DNA of 64,000 bases from Rhodocaloribacter litoris (GTDB lineage Bacteria; Bacteroidota; Rhodothermia; Rhodothermales; ISCAR-4553): positions 2,151,759 through 2,215,758 of the forward strand of contig NZ_CP076718.1 of NCBI RefSeq assembly GCF_011682235.2. Direction: 5' to 3'. Under the pieces are notes generated by a model. The model ran no database searches, had not been told where the DNA came from, and saw only the letters and a list, made by a program, of their open reading frames with translations. A program made the position numbers and the translations under genes. Position 1 is the stretch's first letter. Every line of letters begins with the position of its first letter. Shown here piece by piece: positions 36,287 to 45,353 of this stretch.

Positions 36287-38542
36287 ATGCCGGACGATGC
36301 CGGGCGACGGTGGCGGGGCTTCCCGGTCCTGCTGGTCGTCCTGCTGGGCCTGCCCGTGCCGGCCTACGGCCAGTGGGGTCGCCTTTCCGGCCGGGTCAGC
36401 GACGGGCGCGACGACCGGCCGCTGGCCGGGGTCCACGTCTTCGTCGAAGACGCCGCCGGCGCCCGCAACGGCACCACCACCGACGCCGGAGGCTTCTTCC
36501 GGCTCGCCGGCCTCCGGCCCGGCCGCTACGTCTTCACCGCCTCGTTCATCGGCTACGACAGCTACACCGACACGCTCACGTTCACGTTCGGCCAGGAACG
36601 GCACCTGGCGGTGCGCCTGATGCCGGCGACGACGGAACTGGAAGAGATCGTCGTCGAGACGGAGCAGCGGCCGGATCGCCGGCAGGCCGGGCTGACGACG
36701 ATCCCCCCGTCGGCCCTGGCCCGGGTGCCCCTGCCGGACGTGACGTACGACCTGGCCGGCTACCTGCTGACGTTGCCCGGCTTCGTCGCCCCCGGCGACC
36801 GGGGCGGGCAGCTCTTCGTGCGCGGTGGAACCCCCACGCAGAACCTCGTTCTGCTCGACGGGATGACGATCTACCAGCCGTTTCACATCGTCGGCTTCTA
36901 CAGCGCCTTTCCGGCCGACATCGTGGCCTACGCCGACGTGTACGCCGGCGGCTTCGGGGCGCGCTACGGCAATCGTATCTCGTCGGTGATCGACGTCGGC
37001 ACCCGCAACGGCAACAAACAGCGCATCACCGGGGCCGTCTCCCTGGCGCCTTTCCTGAGCACCCTCCGCCTGGAACTCCCGCTGGTGCGCAACCGGGTCT
37101 CGGTGCTGGCCTCCGTCCGGGAATCGGTCATCGAGCGGATCTCCCCGGAACTGCTCGGCCGGGAACTGCCGTTCCGCTTCGGCGACCGTTTCCTCAAGTT
37201 CCACGCCTTTCTGAACCAGACCAGCAGCTTCTCCGCCACGCTCCTGCAAACCTTCGACGAGGGGAACATTGCCGGTGCCGCCGATACCGGGCAACGCTTT
37301 TCGGTCTGGCGCAACCGGGCCTATGGCGCCCGCTACCTGTACCTGCCCGCCGAGTCCGCCGTCATGACGCAGGCGGCCGTCTACGGCTCCCGCCTGCAAA
37401 GCCGGTACCGCCTCACCTCCGACGACGAACGCCACGCCGACGTGGAGCACTTCAACGCGGAGATCCTCTTTGCCTACCTGCTCGGCAGCACCCAGCTGCA
37501 TTTCGGCCTCTTCGGCGGCTCCACCCGGTTCGACTTCGACCTCGGCGGCGGGGTCCCGGCCCGCCGGGAAAACGTCACCTCGGGCGGTGCTTTCCTGGAG
37601 GCGCGGCTCGAGCCGAGCCGGCGGCTTCGGCTCGAGCCCGGCCTGCGCCTGGAAGCCTTCTCCTCGGGCACCGATCCCACACTCGGCCCCCGCCTGCGCC
37701 TGCGCTGGCTGCCCCGCGGCAGCGCCAGCCGGCAACAGTTCAACCTGGCCTGGGGCCTCTACCACCAGCAAACCGTGGGCTTCACCAACGAACAGGACGT
37801 GACGGACGTCTTCACCGCCTGGACCGCCACCCCCGCCCGCAACGGCATCCCCCGGGCCATGCACGTCATCGCCGGCTGGCAGCGACGGCTGGCGCCCTGG
37901 CTCGAGCTCTCGCTCGAAGCGTACGTCAAGGACCTGAAAAACCTGTCTTTCCCCCGCTTCTCGACCACCCTGAACGAGCTGGAAGGCTTCACCCGGGTGG
38001 ACGGCCTCGCCCGCGGGCTGGACGTGCGGCTGGAACTGGCCCGGCCCGCCCTCTATGCCATGCTCGCCTACGGCCTGGCCGCCGTCACCTACGAGGGACC
38101 GCTCCGCGACCCGGCCACCGAGCGCTTCGCCCCCCCGCATGACCGGCGTCACCAGATCCACGCGCTCGTGGAGGTGACCCGGGGCGCGTACCGCCTCACC
38201 CTCCTCTGGCAGTTCGGCTCGGGCCTGCCCTTCACCCAGATCGACGGCTACTACGAACGGCTGCCGATCACCGACCCGGACGACCGCACCGCCCTGACCC
38301 GCCGCGGCACGACGTTCGTCGCACGCGGCGAGCCGTACCGCGCCCGCCTGCCCGCCTACCACCGCCTCGACGTCGCCCTCCGGCGCACGTTCACGTTCGC
38401 CCGCGCCGCGGCCACGCTCCAGCTCGGCCTCGTCAATGCCTACGACCGGGCCAACATCTTCCAGTACAACACCTTCTCCGGAGAACGGGTCGACCAGCTC
38501 CCGCTCATCCCGTCGCTGGGCCTGAAGGTGGAACTGCCATGA
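36287..38542 (+). CDS. TonB-dependent receptor with carboxypeptidase-regulatory-like N-terminal domain
   Basis: A 751-residue outer-membrane receptor. A signal peptide (LLVVLLGLPVPAYG) is followed by a CarboxypepD-reg-like domain (about 30-115, GRVSDGRDDRPLAGVHVFVED to MPATTELEEIVVE). A TonB plug follows (LFVRGGTPTQNLVLLDGMTIYQPFH), and then a beta-barrel ending in a hydrophobic C-terminal strand. It imports an unknown ligand with energy from TonB-ExbBD. GGGAGGTG before ATG 36287 makes this the start. Its stop overlaps the ATG of a DUF4249 lipoprotein gene (ATGA), a common receptor pair in Bacteroidetes. Confidence 0.93.
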   Translation: MPDDAGRRWRGFPVLLVVLLGLPVPAYGQWGRLSGRVSDGRDDRPLAGVHVFVEDAAGARNGTTTDAGGFFRLAGLRPGRYVFTASFIGYDSYTDTLTFTFGQERHLAVRLMPATTELEEIVVETEQRPDRRQAGLTTIPPSALARVPLPDVTYDLAGYLLTLPGFVAPGDRGGQLFVRGGTPTQNLVLLDGMTIYQPFHIVGFYSAFPADIVAYADVYAGGFGARYGNRISSVIDVGTRNGNKQRITGAVSLAPFLSTLRLELPLVRNRVSVLASVRESVIERISPELLGRELPFRFGDRFLKFHAFLNQTSSFSATLLQTFDEGNIAGAADTGQRFSVWRNRAYGARYLYLPAESAVMTQAAVYGSRLQSRYRLTSDDERHADVEHFNAEILFAYLLGSTQLHFGLFGGSTRFDFDLGGGVPARRENVTSGGAFLEARLEPSRRLRLEPGLRLEAFSSGTDPTLGPRLRLRWLPRGSASRQQFNLAWGLYHQQTVGFTNEQDVTDVFTAWTATPARNGIPRAMHVIAGWQRRLAPWLELSLEAYVKDLKNLSFPRFSTTLNELEGFTRVDGLARGLDVRLELARPALYAMLAYGLAAVTYEGPLRDPATERFAPPHDRRHQIHALVEVTRGAYRLTLLWQFGSGLPFTQIDGYYERLPITDPDDRTALTRRGTTFVARGEPYRARLPAYHRLDVALRRTFTFARAAATLQLGLVNAYDRANIFQYNTFSGERVDQLPLIPSLGLKVELP

Positions 38543-39396
38543 GATGCCCCCGCCTCATCGTGCCGTTTGCGCTCGCGCTCGCCGTCCTCGCAGCGGCCTG
38601 CGAGAACGAGATCGCCCCCCTGCGCGACGACCCGAGCACGTTCTTTGCCGTGCACGGCTTTCTCGACACCGGTGCGGACACGCAGTTCGTGCGGGTCGAT
38701 GCGCTGCGGGCCACGGTCCGTCCCGACCCGGGCCCGGCCCTGGACGCCGACGTTGCCAGCACCCATCTGCAAACCGGCCTGACGACACCGTGGCGCGACT
38801 CGCTCGTTGCCCTCGTCGACGGCGGCCTCGCCCACCTCTTCCACGCCCGCTTCCGCCCCGTACCGGGAGGCACCTACCGCCTGGCGGTCACCCGTTCCGA
38901 CGGCGCCCGCACCGAGGCCCGGGTCACCGTCCCGCCCGTACCCGACGTTCTCGCCGAAACGATCGAGACCGGCACCGGCTCCCTCACCCAGCAGGTCACC
39001 CTGCTGGACGTCTCCTGCCCCGTTGAAAACGTCCGCCTGACCTACCGCCTGGCCTCGGCCCGCACCGGCGCCGTCCAGCCCCTGACGATCGAATACGGAG
39101 ACGCGGGCCACCCCCACGACCAGGGATGGCAGCTCCAGATCCTGCTCAGCCGCGACCGCGACCTCCTGCTGCGCCGCTTCCAGCGCATCGACGACGCCGA
39201 CACCACGATCCTGTTTCTCGGCCTGCAGATGGACTTTTCCCTGCCCAGCCCGGAATGGGCGAACCCGGACGAGAGCCCCAACATCACCGGCGGGTACGGT
39301 TTCTTCGGTGCGGTCGGCCGGTACGCCGTCGCCTGGCCGCTGGAGGCCGCCACCGTCGAAGCGCTCGGCTTCATCGACCGCCAGACCACCCCCTGA
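38539..39396 (+). CDS. DUF4249 domain lipoprotein
   Basis: A 285-residue exported protein with a lipobox (ALAVLAAACENE). It matches the DUF4249 family, with strand-rich segments such as FFAVHGFLDTGADTQFVRV at the N-terminus and YRLAVTRSDGARTEARVTVP in the middle. The family is almost always encoded next to a TonB-dependent receptor, as here, and probably forms the outer-membrane surface partner of that receptor. It is translationally coupled through an ATGA overlap. The ligand is unknown. Confidence 0.88.
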   Translation: MRCPRLIVPFALALAVLAAACENEIAPLRDDPSTFFAVHGFLDTGADTQFVRVDALRATVRPDPGPALDADVASTHLQTGLTTPWRDSLVALVDGGLAHLFHARFRPVPGGTYRLAVTRSDGARTEARVTVPPVPDVLAETIETGTGSLTQQVTLLDVSCPVENVRLTYRLASARTGAVQPLTIEYGDAGHPHDQGWQLQILLSRDRDLLLRRFQRIDDADTTILFLGLQMDFSLPSPEWANPDESPNITGGYGFFGAVGRYAVAWPLEAATVEALGFIDRQTTP

Positions 39397-39471
39397 CCGC
39401 CGCACGCCGAACCCGTGCACGGCCTCCGGGCGTTCAACGTGCACCGTTCAACGCACACCCCACGGAGCCCC

Positions 39472-40860
39472 ATGCCCGACCTGTTCGAGCACGCCGCCGA
39501 AGCCCGCCGGGCCGCCCGGGCCCCCCTGGCCGACCGCATGCGCCCCCGCACCCTCGACGAGTTCGTCGGGCAGGAACACCTCCTCGGCAAGGGGCGGCTG
39601 CTGCGCCGGGCCATCGAGGCGGACCGCGTCGCCTCGCTCATCTTCTACGGCCCGCCGGGCACGGGCAAAACGACCCTGGCCCGCATCATCGCCAACACGA
39701 CGCAGGCACACTTCACCACGCTCAATGCCGTGCTCGCCGGCGTTCGCGACATCCGCGAGGCCATCGACGCGGCCCGCACCCGCCTCGCGCACCACGGGCA
39801 ACGCACCATCCTCTTCATCGACGAGGTACACCGCTTCAACAAAGCCCAGCAAGACGCCCTGCTGCCCCACGTCGAGAACGGCACCGTCGTCTTCATCGGC
39901 GCCACGACGGAGAACCCCTACTTCGAGGTCATCCGTGCGCTGGTGAGCCGCTCCCGCATCTTTGCACTGAAGCCGCTCACGCCGGAGGACCTGCGCACCC
40001 TCGCCCGGCAGGCCCTCGACGACCCGGAGCGCGGCTACGGCACCCGCCCCGTCCGGATCGACGAGGATGCCCTCGAACATCTCGTCTCCACGGCCAACGG
40101 CGACGCCCGCTCGCTCCTGAACGCCCTCGAACTCGCCGTCGAAACCACCGACCCCGGCCCGGAAGGCCACATCCACATCGACCTGGCCGTGGCCGAGGAC
40201 AGCATCCAGCAACGGGCCGTCCTCTACGACAAGGAGGGCGACGCCCACTTCGACGCCGCCAGCGCCTTCATCAAAAGCCTGCGGGGCTCCGATCCCGATG
40301 CCGCCCTCTACTGGATGGCCCGGATGCTCTACGCGGGCGAGGACCCCCGCTTCATCCTGCGCCGTATGCTCATCTTCGCGGCCGAAGACGTGGGCCTGGC
40401 CGACCCCCGCGCCCTCTCGGTCGCCGCGGCCGCCGCCCAGGGCTTCGAATACGTGGGAATGCCCGAAGGACGCTTCCTCCTGGCCGAATGCTGCCTCTAC
40501 CTCGCCACCGCCCCCAAAAGCAACACCACCTACGCCTTCTTCGACGCCCTCCGATACGTGGAAAAGGAACAGACGGACGACGTGCCGAACCACCTCAAAG
40601 ACGCCAGCCGCGACCGGAAAGGCCTGGGTCACGGCGAGGGCTACCTCTACCCCCATGCCTACCGCAACCACTACGTGCCCCAGCAATACCTGCCCGAAAA
40701 CATGCAGGGCACGTACTTCTACGAACCATCCGGTATCGGGTACGAGAAGACCATCGCCGAGCGGCTGGCCTACTGGCGCACCCGCGATGCAGAAGCGGAC
40801 CTGCCGCGGCGCCTGCGTCGCTATGCGGAGAACCGGGACGCACCCCGCAACGACGGCTGA
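39472..40860 (+). CDS. rarA: Replication-associated recombination protein A (AAA+ ATPase)
   Basis: A 462-residue RarA/MgsA (WRNIP1) ATPase that acts at stalled replication forks. It reads [17 protein letters not shown] at the N-terminus, Walker [13 protein letters not shown], Walker [21 protein letters not shown], sensor 1 [11 protein letters not shown], and the family-specific C-terminal part [23 protein letters not shown] and [18 protein letters not shown] lies seven bases before ATG 39472. A short ACGTTCAACGT repeat cluster sits in the 75-base gap upstream. It is convergent with the next gene, six bases apart. Confidence 0.96.
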   Translation: MPDLFEHAAEARRAARAPLADRMRPRTLDEFVGQEHLLGKGRLLRRAIEADRVASLIFYGPPGTGKTTLARIIANTTQAHFTTLNAVLAGVRDIREAIDAARTRLAHHGQRTILFIDEVHRFNKAQQDALLPHVENGTVVFIGATTENPYFEVIRALVSRSRIFALKPLTPEDLRTLARQALDDPERGYGTRPVRIDEDALEHLVSTANGDARSLLNALELAVETTDPGPEGHIHIDLAVAEDSIQQRAVLYDKEGDAHFDAASAFIKSLRGSDPDAALYWMARMLYAGEDPRFILRRMLIFAAEDVGLADPRALSVAAAAAQGFEYVGMPEGRFLLAECCLYLATAPKSNTTYAFFDALRYVEKEQTDDVPNHLKDASRDRKGLGHGEGYLYPHAYRNHYVPQQYLPENMQGTYFYEPSGIGYEKTIAERLAYWRTRDAEADLPRRLRRYAENRDAPRNDG

Positions 40861-40866
40861 AAAGCC

Positions 40867-41163
40867 TCAGGCCGCCCGGGCCTCCCCGGTCTCCCGGCGG
40901 ACCTGCTCCGGCGGCACGGCCGGGCGGTCGACACGGGCCGCCACACCGGGCCGCACGGCGGCCTCCAGCACGCCGTTCATCCAGTAGGGCACCTCCTCCC
41001 CGGAGGAGAGGTTGGCGATCTCCCGGCAGAGCAACAGGATCTCCCAGTCGATGGCCAGGCGCCGGTTCCAGCTGTGACGCGCCCGCGGCAACCGGTAGGA
41101 CTCCGCCAGCAACACCTCGATGCGGTCGAGCAGCTCCTGCTTTCTTCGCTCTTTATCGAACAT
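40867..41163 (-). CDS. Hypothetical protein
   Basis: A 98-residue protein that I do not recognise. It opens with a charged helix (KERRKQELLDRIEVLLAESY) and a second helix (IDWEILLLCREIANLSSGEE), and ends with a disordered proline/arginine tail. There is no signal peptide or membrane segment. It lies tail-to-tail with rarA and 120 bases downstream of the BFD-like gene, so it may be the last gene of the B12-regulated operon or independent. Confidence 0.55.
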   Translation of the reverse strand: MFDKERRKQELLDRIEVLLAESYRLPRARHSWNRRLAIDWEILLLCREIANLSSGEEVPYWMNGVLEAAVRPGVAARVDRPAVPPEQVRRETGEARAA

Positions 41164-41283
41164 AAGGGTATGCGATTGCTGAGGGGGTTTTCGCAGGTAT
41201 CGGTCCGATCCCCGGCGGCTTAACGCCACCGACGCGCAAAATCGCAGTCCCCCGCTTCGACGAGCCGGCACAGGCCGTGCCCC

Positions 41284-41511
41284 TCACCGGCCGGTGTCCC
41301 CCCCGGGTTCGTCGGCCTCGGTGACGATCTCGCGGAAGACCGTCTCGCCGGTGCGGAGCATGCGCCGGACGTACGGGTGACAGAGGCGGCAGTTATGGCC
41401 GAAGGCGACGTGCTCCTGGAGCGCCGCAATGCTCTCCGCGCCGGTTGCCCCGGCCACGGCCTTCAGCTCGGCAAACGTCGTGCGGAAGCACAGGCAGCGG
41501 TCGATCTGCAT
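41284..41511 (-). CDS. BFD-like [2Fe-2S]-binding protein
   Basis: A 75-residue protein with four cysteines at 6, 8, 41 and 44, spaced C-x-C-x32-C-x2-C as in the BFD/NifU-type [2Fe-2S] domain of bacterioferritin-associated ferredoxin. Helices between and after the pairs fit the helix-turn-helix BFD fold. Its start overlaps the stop of the propeller gene (TGATG), placing it third in the operon controlled by the second cobalamin riboswitch. A link between an iron-sulfur protein and B12 uptake is unexplained; electron supply to corrinoid reduction is one possibility. Confidence 0.75.
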   Translation of the reverse strand: MQIDRCLCFRTTFAELKAVAGATGAESIAALQEHVAFGHNCRLCHPYVRRMLRTGETVFREIVTEADEPGGDTGR

Positions 41512-42890
41512 CACCGGATCAGGGTCAGAGGATACGTCCGGACGGTCGTGCCCACCTGCAGCCGGACCAGGTACAGCCCGGCCGGCCGTCCCGCCGCGTG
41601 CCAGACGACCTCGTGCCGTCCGGCCGGGCGCATGCCCTCGACGAGCCGGGCCACCTCGCGCCCGAGCCCGTCGAAGACCTGGAGCGTGACGCGCCCGGGC
41701 CGGGTCAGCGCGAAGGGGATCGTCGTCGAGGTGCTGAACGGGTTGGGATAGTTCGGGGCCAGGGTGAAGCCGGCCGGCGCCGGAGCCTCTTCGACGGCCA
41801 CATCGAGGCCCGGCTGGTAGAGTGCCACGGCCGCCGGGGCCACCCCGGCCTCGAAGCGCCCGACCTCGGCGCCGGTGTCGTCGTGGATCGTCACGAACCC
41901 GTTCTCGACGAAGCCCGGCACGCGGCCCACGTAGAAGCGACGGGCCGCCCCGTCGTAGGCCAGCCCGCCCGCCGGCACGTCGCCCGCGAGGGGGATGGAG
42001 CCGGCCGCCGCGTTCGCCCGCGTATCGAACACGAGGACGGTGGTGCCGGCCAGGGCAAAGACGCGGTCCGTGATCGGGTCGTAGTGGACGTCTTGCCCGA
42101 GCGAGCCCCCGCCGATCTGCACCTCGAGCGGGAAGCGGGCCACCTCCCCGCCCGAGGCCCCGTCATAGACCACCACCTCGCCGTTCGTCTGTTCGATGAT
42201 CTGGGTAAAATCGTCGTTGTAGACCGTCTTGCCGGTGCAGAAAACCCACACCTCCTCCTCCTGGTCGACGACGACGAAGCGCGGGCCGTCGCACCCCACG
42301 TCGCGCGTCTCGACGACCGTGTCGGTGCCCGTGTCGAGGATGCTGACGGTGGTGGAGGCGCCGAAGCCCGAGTTGGCTACGTAGGCCCGGTCGCCGAGCA
42401 CGGCCAGCCCTTCCGGGCTGTCCCCGACCGTGATGGTGCCGGTGACGGTGTGCGTCGCCAGGTCGAGCACGGTGACCGTCCCGGGCCCGCCGAAGACCAG
42501 GTTGGTCACATACGCTTTCCCCGCCGCCACGACGGCCATGTAGCGGGGCGACGTGACCCCCGTGATCTGGGCGGTGCGCTCGAGCGTCGCCAGGTCGAAC
42601 ACGTCGATGCGGTCCGAGGTGTTCGCCATCACGTAGCCCCGCCCCTCGTGGAGGGTAAGGCTCTGCACGAGCGTGTTCAGCCCCGGCACCGCGTCGACGG
42701 TGGTCGTGCCCGTGGCCGGGTCGAAGACGGTGACGGTGCCGTTGGCGTCGCTGAAGTTACCCTGGTTGCCGACGAACACCTTCTGGGCCGGTGCCTGCGC
42801 CCGGCCGGCGCCGGCTACGACGAGGCCGGCCAGCAACAGCGTCCCGAGGCGGGAGAGGAGGCTTTTCGAAAGGAACGTAACGACAGGCAT
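41511..42890 (-). CDS. BtuG-like YVTN beta-propeller surface protein with T9SS sorting domain
   Basis: A 459-residue exported protein. A signal peptide (LLLAGLVVAGAGRAQA) is followed by about seven YVTN-type blades, for example KVFVGNQGNFSDANGTVTVF, GKAYVTNLVFGGPGTVTVLDL and DRAYVANSGFG. The pattern matches the DUF5074/BtuG group, surface proteins that bind vitamin B12 with very high affinity in gut Bacteroides. The C-terminal 75 residues form a T9SS type A sorting domain (NYPNPFSTSTTIPFAL through the final LTLIR), so it is secreted by type IX secretion rather than being a lipoprotein like BtuG. It follows a BtuB-like receptor under a cobalamin riboswitch. B12 binding is inferred. Confidence 0.85.
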   Translation of the reverse strand: MPVVTFLSKSLLSRLGTLLLAGLVVAGAGRAQAPAQKVFVGNQGNFSDANGTVTVFDPATGTTTVDAVPGLNTLVQSLTLHEGRGYVMANTSDRIDVFDLATLERTAQITGVTSPRYMAVVAAGKAYVTNLVFGGPGTVTVLDLATHTVTGTITVGDSPEGLAVLGDRAYVANSGFGASTTVSILDTGTDTVVETRDVGCDGPRFVVVDQEEEVWVFCTGKTVYNDDFTQIIEQTNGEVVVYDGASGGEVARFPLEVQIGGGSLGQDVHYDPITDRVFALAGTTVLVFDTRANAAAGSIPLAGDVPAGGLAYDGAARRFYVGRVPGFVENGFVTIHDDTGAEVGRFEAGVAPAAVALYQPGLDVAVEEAPAPAGFTLAPNYPNPFSTSTTIPFALTRPGRVTLQVFDGLGREVARLVEGMRPAGRHEVVWHAAGRPAGLYLVRLQVGTTVRTYPLTLIR

Positions 42891-42937
42891 GGTGGATTCG
42901 GGTCTGGGGTTGGTGAAAAGAAAGCCGGAACCGCCGC

Positions 42938-44863
42938 TCACGCCCCGCCGCCCAGCTCCAGGAGCAGGCGGAGGCGGAAGGTGCGGGGTGGCATGGGATA
43001 GCCCTTGATGCCCTCGTAGGTGCGATCGAAGACGTTTTCGAGGACGAGGGCGAGCGTCAGCCGGGCCGGGGGAAGGCCACCGAAGAGCCGAAGCTGGGCA
43101 TCTGTCACCCAGTACGGGTCGAGGGCCTGCCGGCCGTCGGCCGTGACGAAGCGCCGGCCAACGTAACGGGCCGTGACGTCGAGTTGCAGCGGGGCCCGGC
43201 CGAAGCCGGCGTAGAGCTTCAGCTGGTGCCGGGGCACATAGCGAAGCGGCCGGTCGAAGGAGGCCGTGCCGGGGTCGGAGCGATCGCGTGCGTCGGTGTG
43301 GGCGTAGAAGAGCCCGGCTTCGAGCAGGTTGCGCCGGCCGGGCCGGAGGCGTGCTTCGGCAGAGACCTCCAGTCCCCGCGTACGAACCCGGCTGAAGTTG
43401 GCCGGTGCGTAGTAGCCGCCGGCGACGGGCCGCCAGATGATCTGGTCGCGCAGGCGGTGAAGAAAGGCCGAGACCTCGGCCCGGAGGTCGGCGCCGGGCG
43501 TGCGGTGGTGCAGGAGCAGGCCCGCGTCGAACGTCCAGCCGTGCTCGGGTCGCAGGGTGGGGTTACCGCCGGGCTGCCAGAAGCGGTCGTTGAAGGTGGG
43601 CGTGCGAAAGGCCCGGCCGGCCGACGCCTTCAGGCGCAGCCCGTCCCGGTCCAGCGGGCGGAGGTTGAGCCCGAGGCGGGGGCTGAGCGCGGCGGTACGG
43701 GCGCCTTCCGGGAGGGCATAGACGTCGAGGCGGAGGGCGGGATAGAGCCGGGCGGGGCCGCAGGCCAGGTCGGCGTGGGCGAAGGCACCGAAACGTTGCT
43801 CCGAGGCGTCGTCGCGCAGGCCGGGGTGGCGGGCCTTTCCGTAGCCGGCGGTGAGGCCGCCGCCGAGGAGACTGCGGGCTCCCAGGGCCAGCGTGGCCTC
43901 GGCCTCCAGCGAAGCCAGCGTGGTGCGGCCGGTCTGGTCGAGGCGAAGCTGCGGGTTGAGATAGCGGAGGGTTCCGCGCTGCACCATGGCTCCGAGGCGG
44001 AGCGTCCCCCGGGCCAGGCGCATCGCGTCGCGGGCCCAGAGGCGCAGGTGCTCGTCCCATTGCCGCTCCCCGCGGGGAACGGTCGTGCTCGGACCGGGCA
44101 GGCCGCGCTCGGCCTGCGCGTACCAGGCGCCGGCCCGGAGCCGGTGCCGGCCGCCCGTGTAGCCGAGCGTGGAAAAGAGCGACAGGTGCGTGCCGTCGGC
44201 CCCTTCACGGCGCACCTTGCGCGGGGGAAAGAGCGACGTGTTGACGTACGGAAAGTCCCCGTCGGTCGTCCGGTATTCGACGGCGGCGAGGGCCGCCACG
44301 GCGCCCCGCCGGCCGGAGAGCGTCAGGCTGCCGGTGCGCTCGCCGTAGGCACCGGCCCCGGCAACGAGCCGTACCGGCGCAGCCGCACCGGGCCGTAGCG
44401 GCTGCAGGCTCACCACCCCGCCGACGGCGTCTGTGCCGTAGAGCGCCGACCCGGCCCCGTAGAACACCTCGGCCGACTCGAGCACGCCGGCAGGCAGCAG
44501 CGAGAGGTCCAGCTGGCCGAGCTGGGGATCGGTGAGGCGGAAGCCGTCGAACAGGATGAGCGTCTGGGAGGCGGCCGTGCCCCGGAGCGTGAGCGAGGCC
44601 AGCCCGGCCGGACCGTAGCGGCGCATGAAAGCGCCCGTGCGGGCCTCGAGCAGATCCGCCACCGAACGCGGCGCGACGGCCGCCAGCGCCCGGGCATCGA
44701 GCAACGTCACGCGGGCCGGCGCCGCCGCCGTGGTCGTGGCCGAGCGCGTGGCCGTCACGGTCACGCCGGGCAGGGCCACCACGGTGTCGCGCGGGACCTG
44801 GGCCCCGGCCGCGACCGGCTCCAGCGCCACCCAGCAAACGATCAGGAGAAAACGTACCGACAT
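42938..44863 (-). CDS. TonB-dependent vitamin B12 receptor (BtuB-like)
   Basis: A 641-residue outer-membrane receptor. A signal peptide ends at AAGAQ, a TonB-box-like VVALPGVTVTATR and a plug follow (TLRGTAASQTLILFDGFRLTDPQ, VFYGAGSALYGTDAVGGVV), and then a 22-strand type barrel ending in aromatic FRLRLLLEL. The short length and absence of an N-terminal regulatory domain fit BtuB. The strongest evidence for its ligand is the cobalamin riboswitch in its leader. ATG 44863 is preceded by GAGG inside the terminator hairpin. The propeller and BFD-like genes follow in the same operon. Confidence 0.9.
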   Translation of the reverse strand: MSVRFLLIVCWVALEPVAAGAQVPRDTVVALPGVTVTATRSATTTAAAPARVTLLDARALAAVAPRSVADLLEARTGAFMRRYGPAGLASLTLRGTAASQTLILFDGFRLTDPQLGQLDLSLLPAGVLESAEVFYGAGSALYGTDAVGGVVSLQPLRPGAAAPVRLVAGAGAYGERTGSLTLSGRRGAVAALAAVEYRTTDGDFPYVNTSLFPPRKVRREGADGTHLSLFSTLGYTGGRHRLRAGAWYAQAERGLPGPSTTVPRGERQWDEHLRLWARDAMRLARGTLRLGAMVQRGTLRYLNPQLRLDQTGRTTLASLEAEATLALGARSLLGGGLTAGYGKARHPGLRDDASEQRFGAFAHADLACGPARLYPALRLDVYALPEGARTAALSPRLGLNLRPLDRDGLRLKASAGRAFRTPTFNDRFWQPGGNPTLRPEHGWTFDAGLLLHHRTPGADLRAEVSAFLHRLRDQIIWRPVAGGYYAPANFSRVRTRGLEVSAEARLRPGRRNLLEAGLFYAHTDARDRSDPGTASFDRPLRYVPRHQLKLYAGFGRAPLQLDVTARYVGRRFVTADGRQALDPYWVTDAQLRLFGGLPPARLTLALVLENVFDRTYEGIKGYPMPPRTFRLRLLLELGGGA

Positions 44864-44864
44864 G

Positions 44865-44899
44865 AAAAAGCCCCAACCTCAATGACGAGGTCCGGGCTT
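44865..44899 (-). terminator. Intrinsic terminator of the btuB-like riboswitch
   Basis: On the minus strand AAGCCC-GGACCTC pairs with GAGGTTG-GGGCTT around a six-base loop and is followed by TTTTTC, ending directly at the start codon. The stem also buries the GAGG ribosome binding site, so it can act on both transcription and translation. Confidence 0.7.
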
Positions 44900-44995
44900 G
44901 CCGCACGAGCAGGGCGGCCCGCGGCAGGGACCCACCGAACGCTGCTCCGAAAGGCTTGCACGAACCTCAGTTCCCGGAGGTTTTCGGCATCAACA

Positions 44996-45254
44996 CGCCT
45001 GGCAGGTCTCCTGGCTTACCACGTTCGCCCCGGCGCTTTTTGGGGGGCGGGCCCCGAAGGCTCCGCGCCCGGCCTTCCCACACGACGATGGGTGCAGTGA
45101 CCGGACGCTTCCTCACCTTCGCGGGCACACGCGGCTCACAGTTGCGGGTACAGCCCCGGATTCTCCACAGACCCGACGGACGGACACACCGCCCGTCACG
45201 CTGCGAACCACCGGGTTCCCTCTCTCCTCCGCTCCGGACAAACCCGGAAAGGCG
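44996..45254 (-). promoter_or_regulatory. Cobalamin (B12) riboswitch upstream of the btuB-like operon
   Basis: Read on the minus strand: GAGGGAACCCGGTGG, the arm AATCCGGGGCTGTACCCGCAAC followed by TGTGAGC, GTCACTGC, TGTGGGAAGGC and the B12 box TAAGCCAGGAGACCTGCC. The outer stem P1 is CGCCT/AGGCG (45250-45254 with 44996-45000). The aptamer is followed by a terminator that ends at the btuB-like start codon. High intracellular B12 should shut the operon off. The remaining 98 bases up to the parvulin gene stop hold the promoter below and nothing else I can identify. Confidence 0.95.
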
Positions 45255-45287
45255 GAACCAGACGTGTGTCTGCGAAAGAACGTCGTC

Positions 45288-45320
45288 TCAAGCTAAATAC
45301 GGACACCGGACAAACGCAAG
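45288..45320 (-). promoter_or_regulatory. Probable promoter of the btuB-like riboswitch leader
   Basis: On the minus strand TTG (45317-45319, in GCTTG) is followed after 21 bases by TAGCTTGA (45288-45295). The nrdBA riboswitch is preceded by GCTTG-N20-TAAATTGA, nearly the same layout, which supports both as sigma-A-type promoters of Bacteroidetes form. Confidence 0.45.
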
Positions 45321-45353
45321 CACCGTGCGCGCTCCTCCGCCGCCTGGCGGCCC

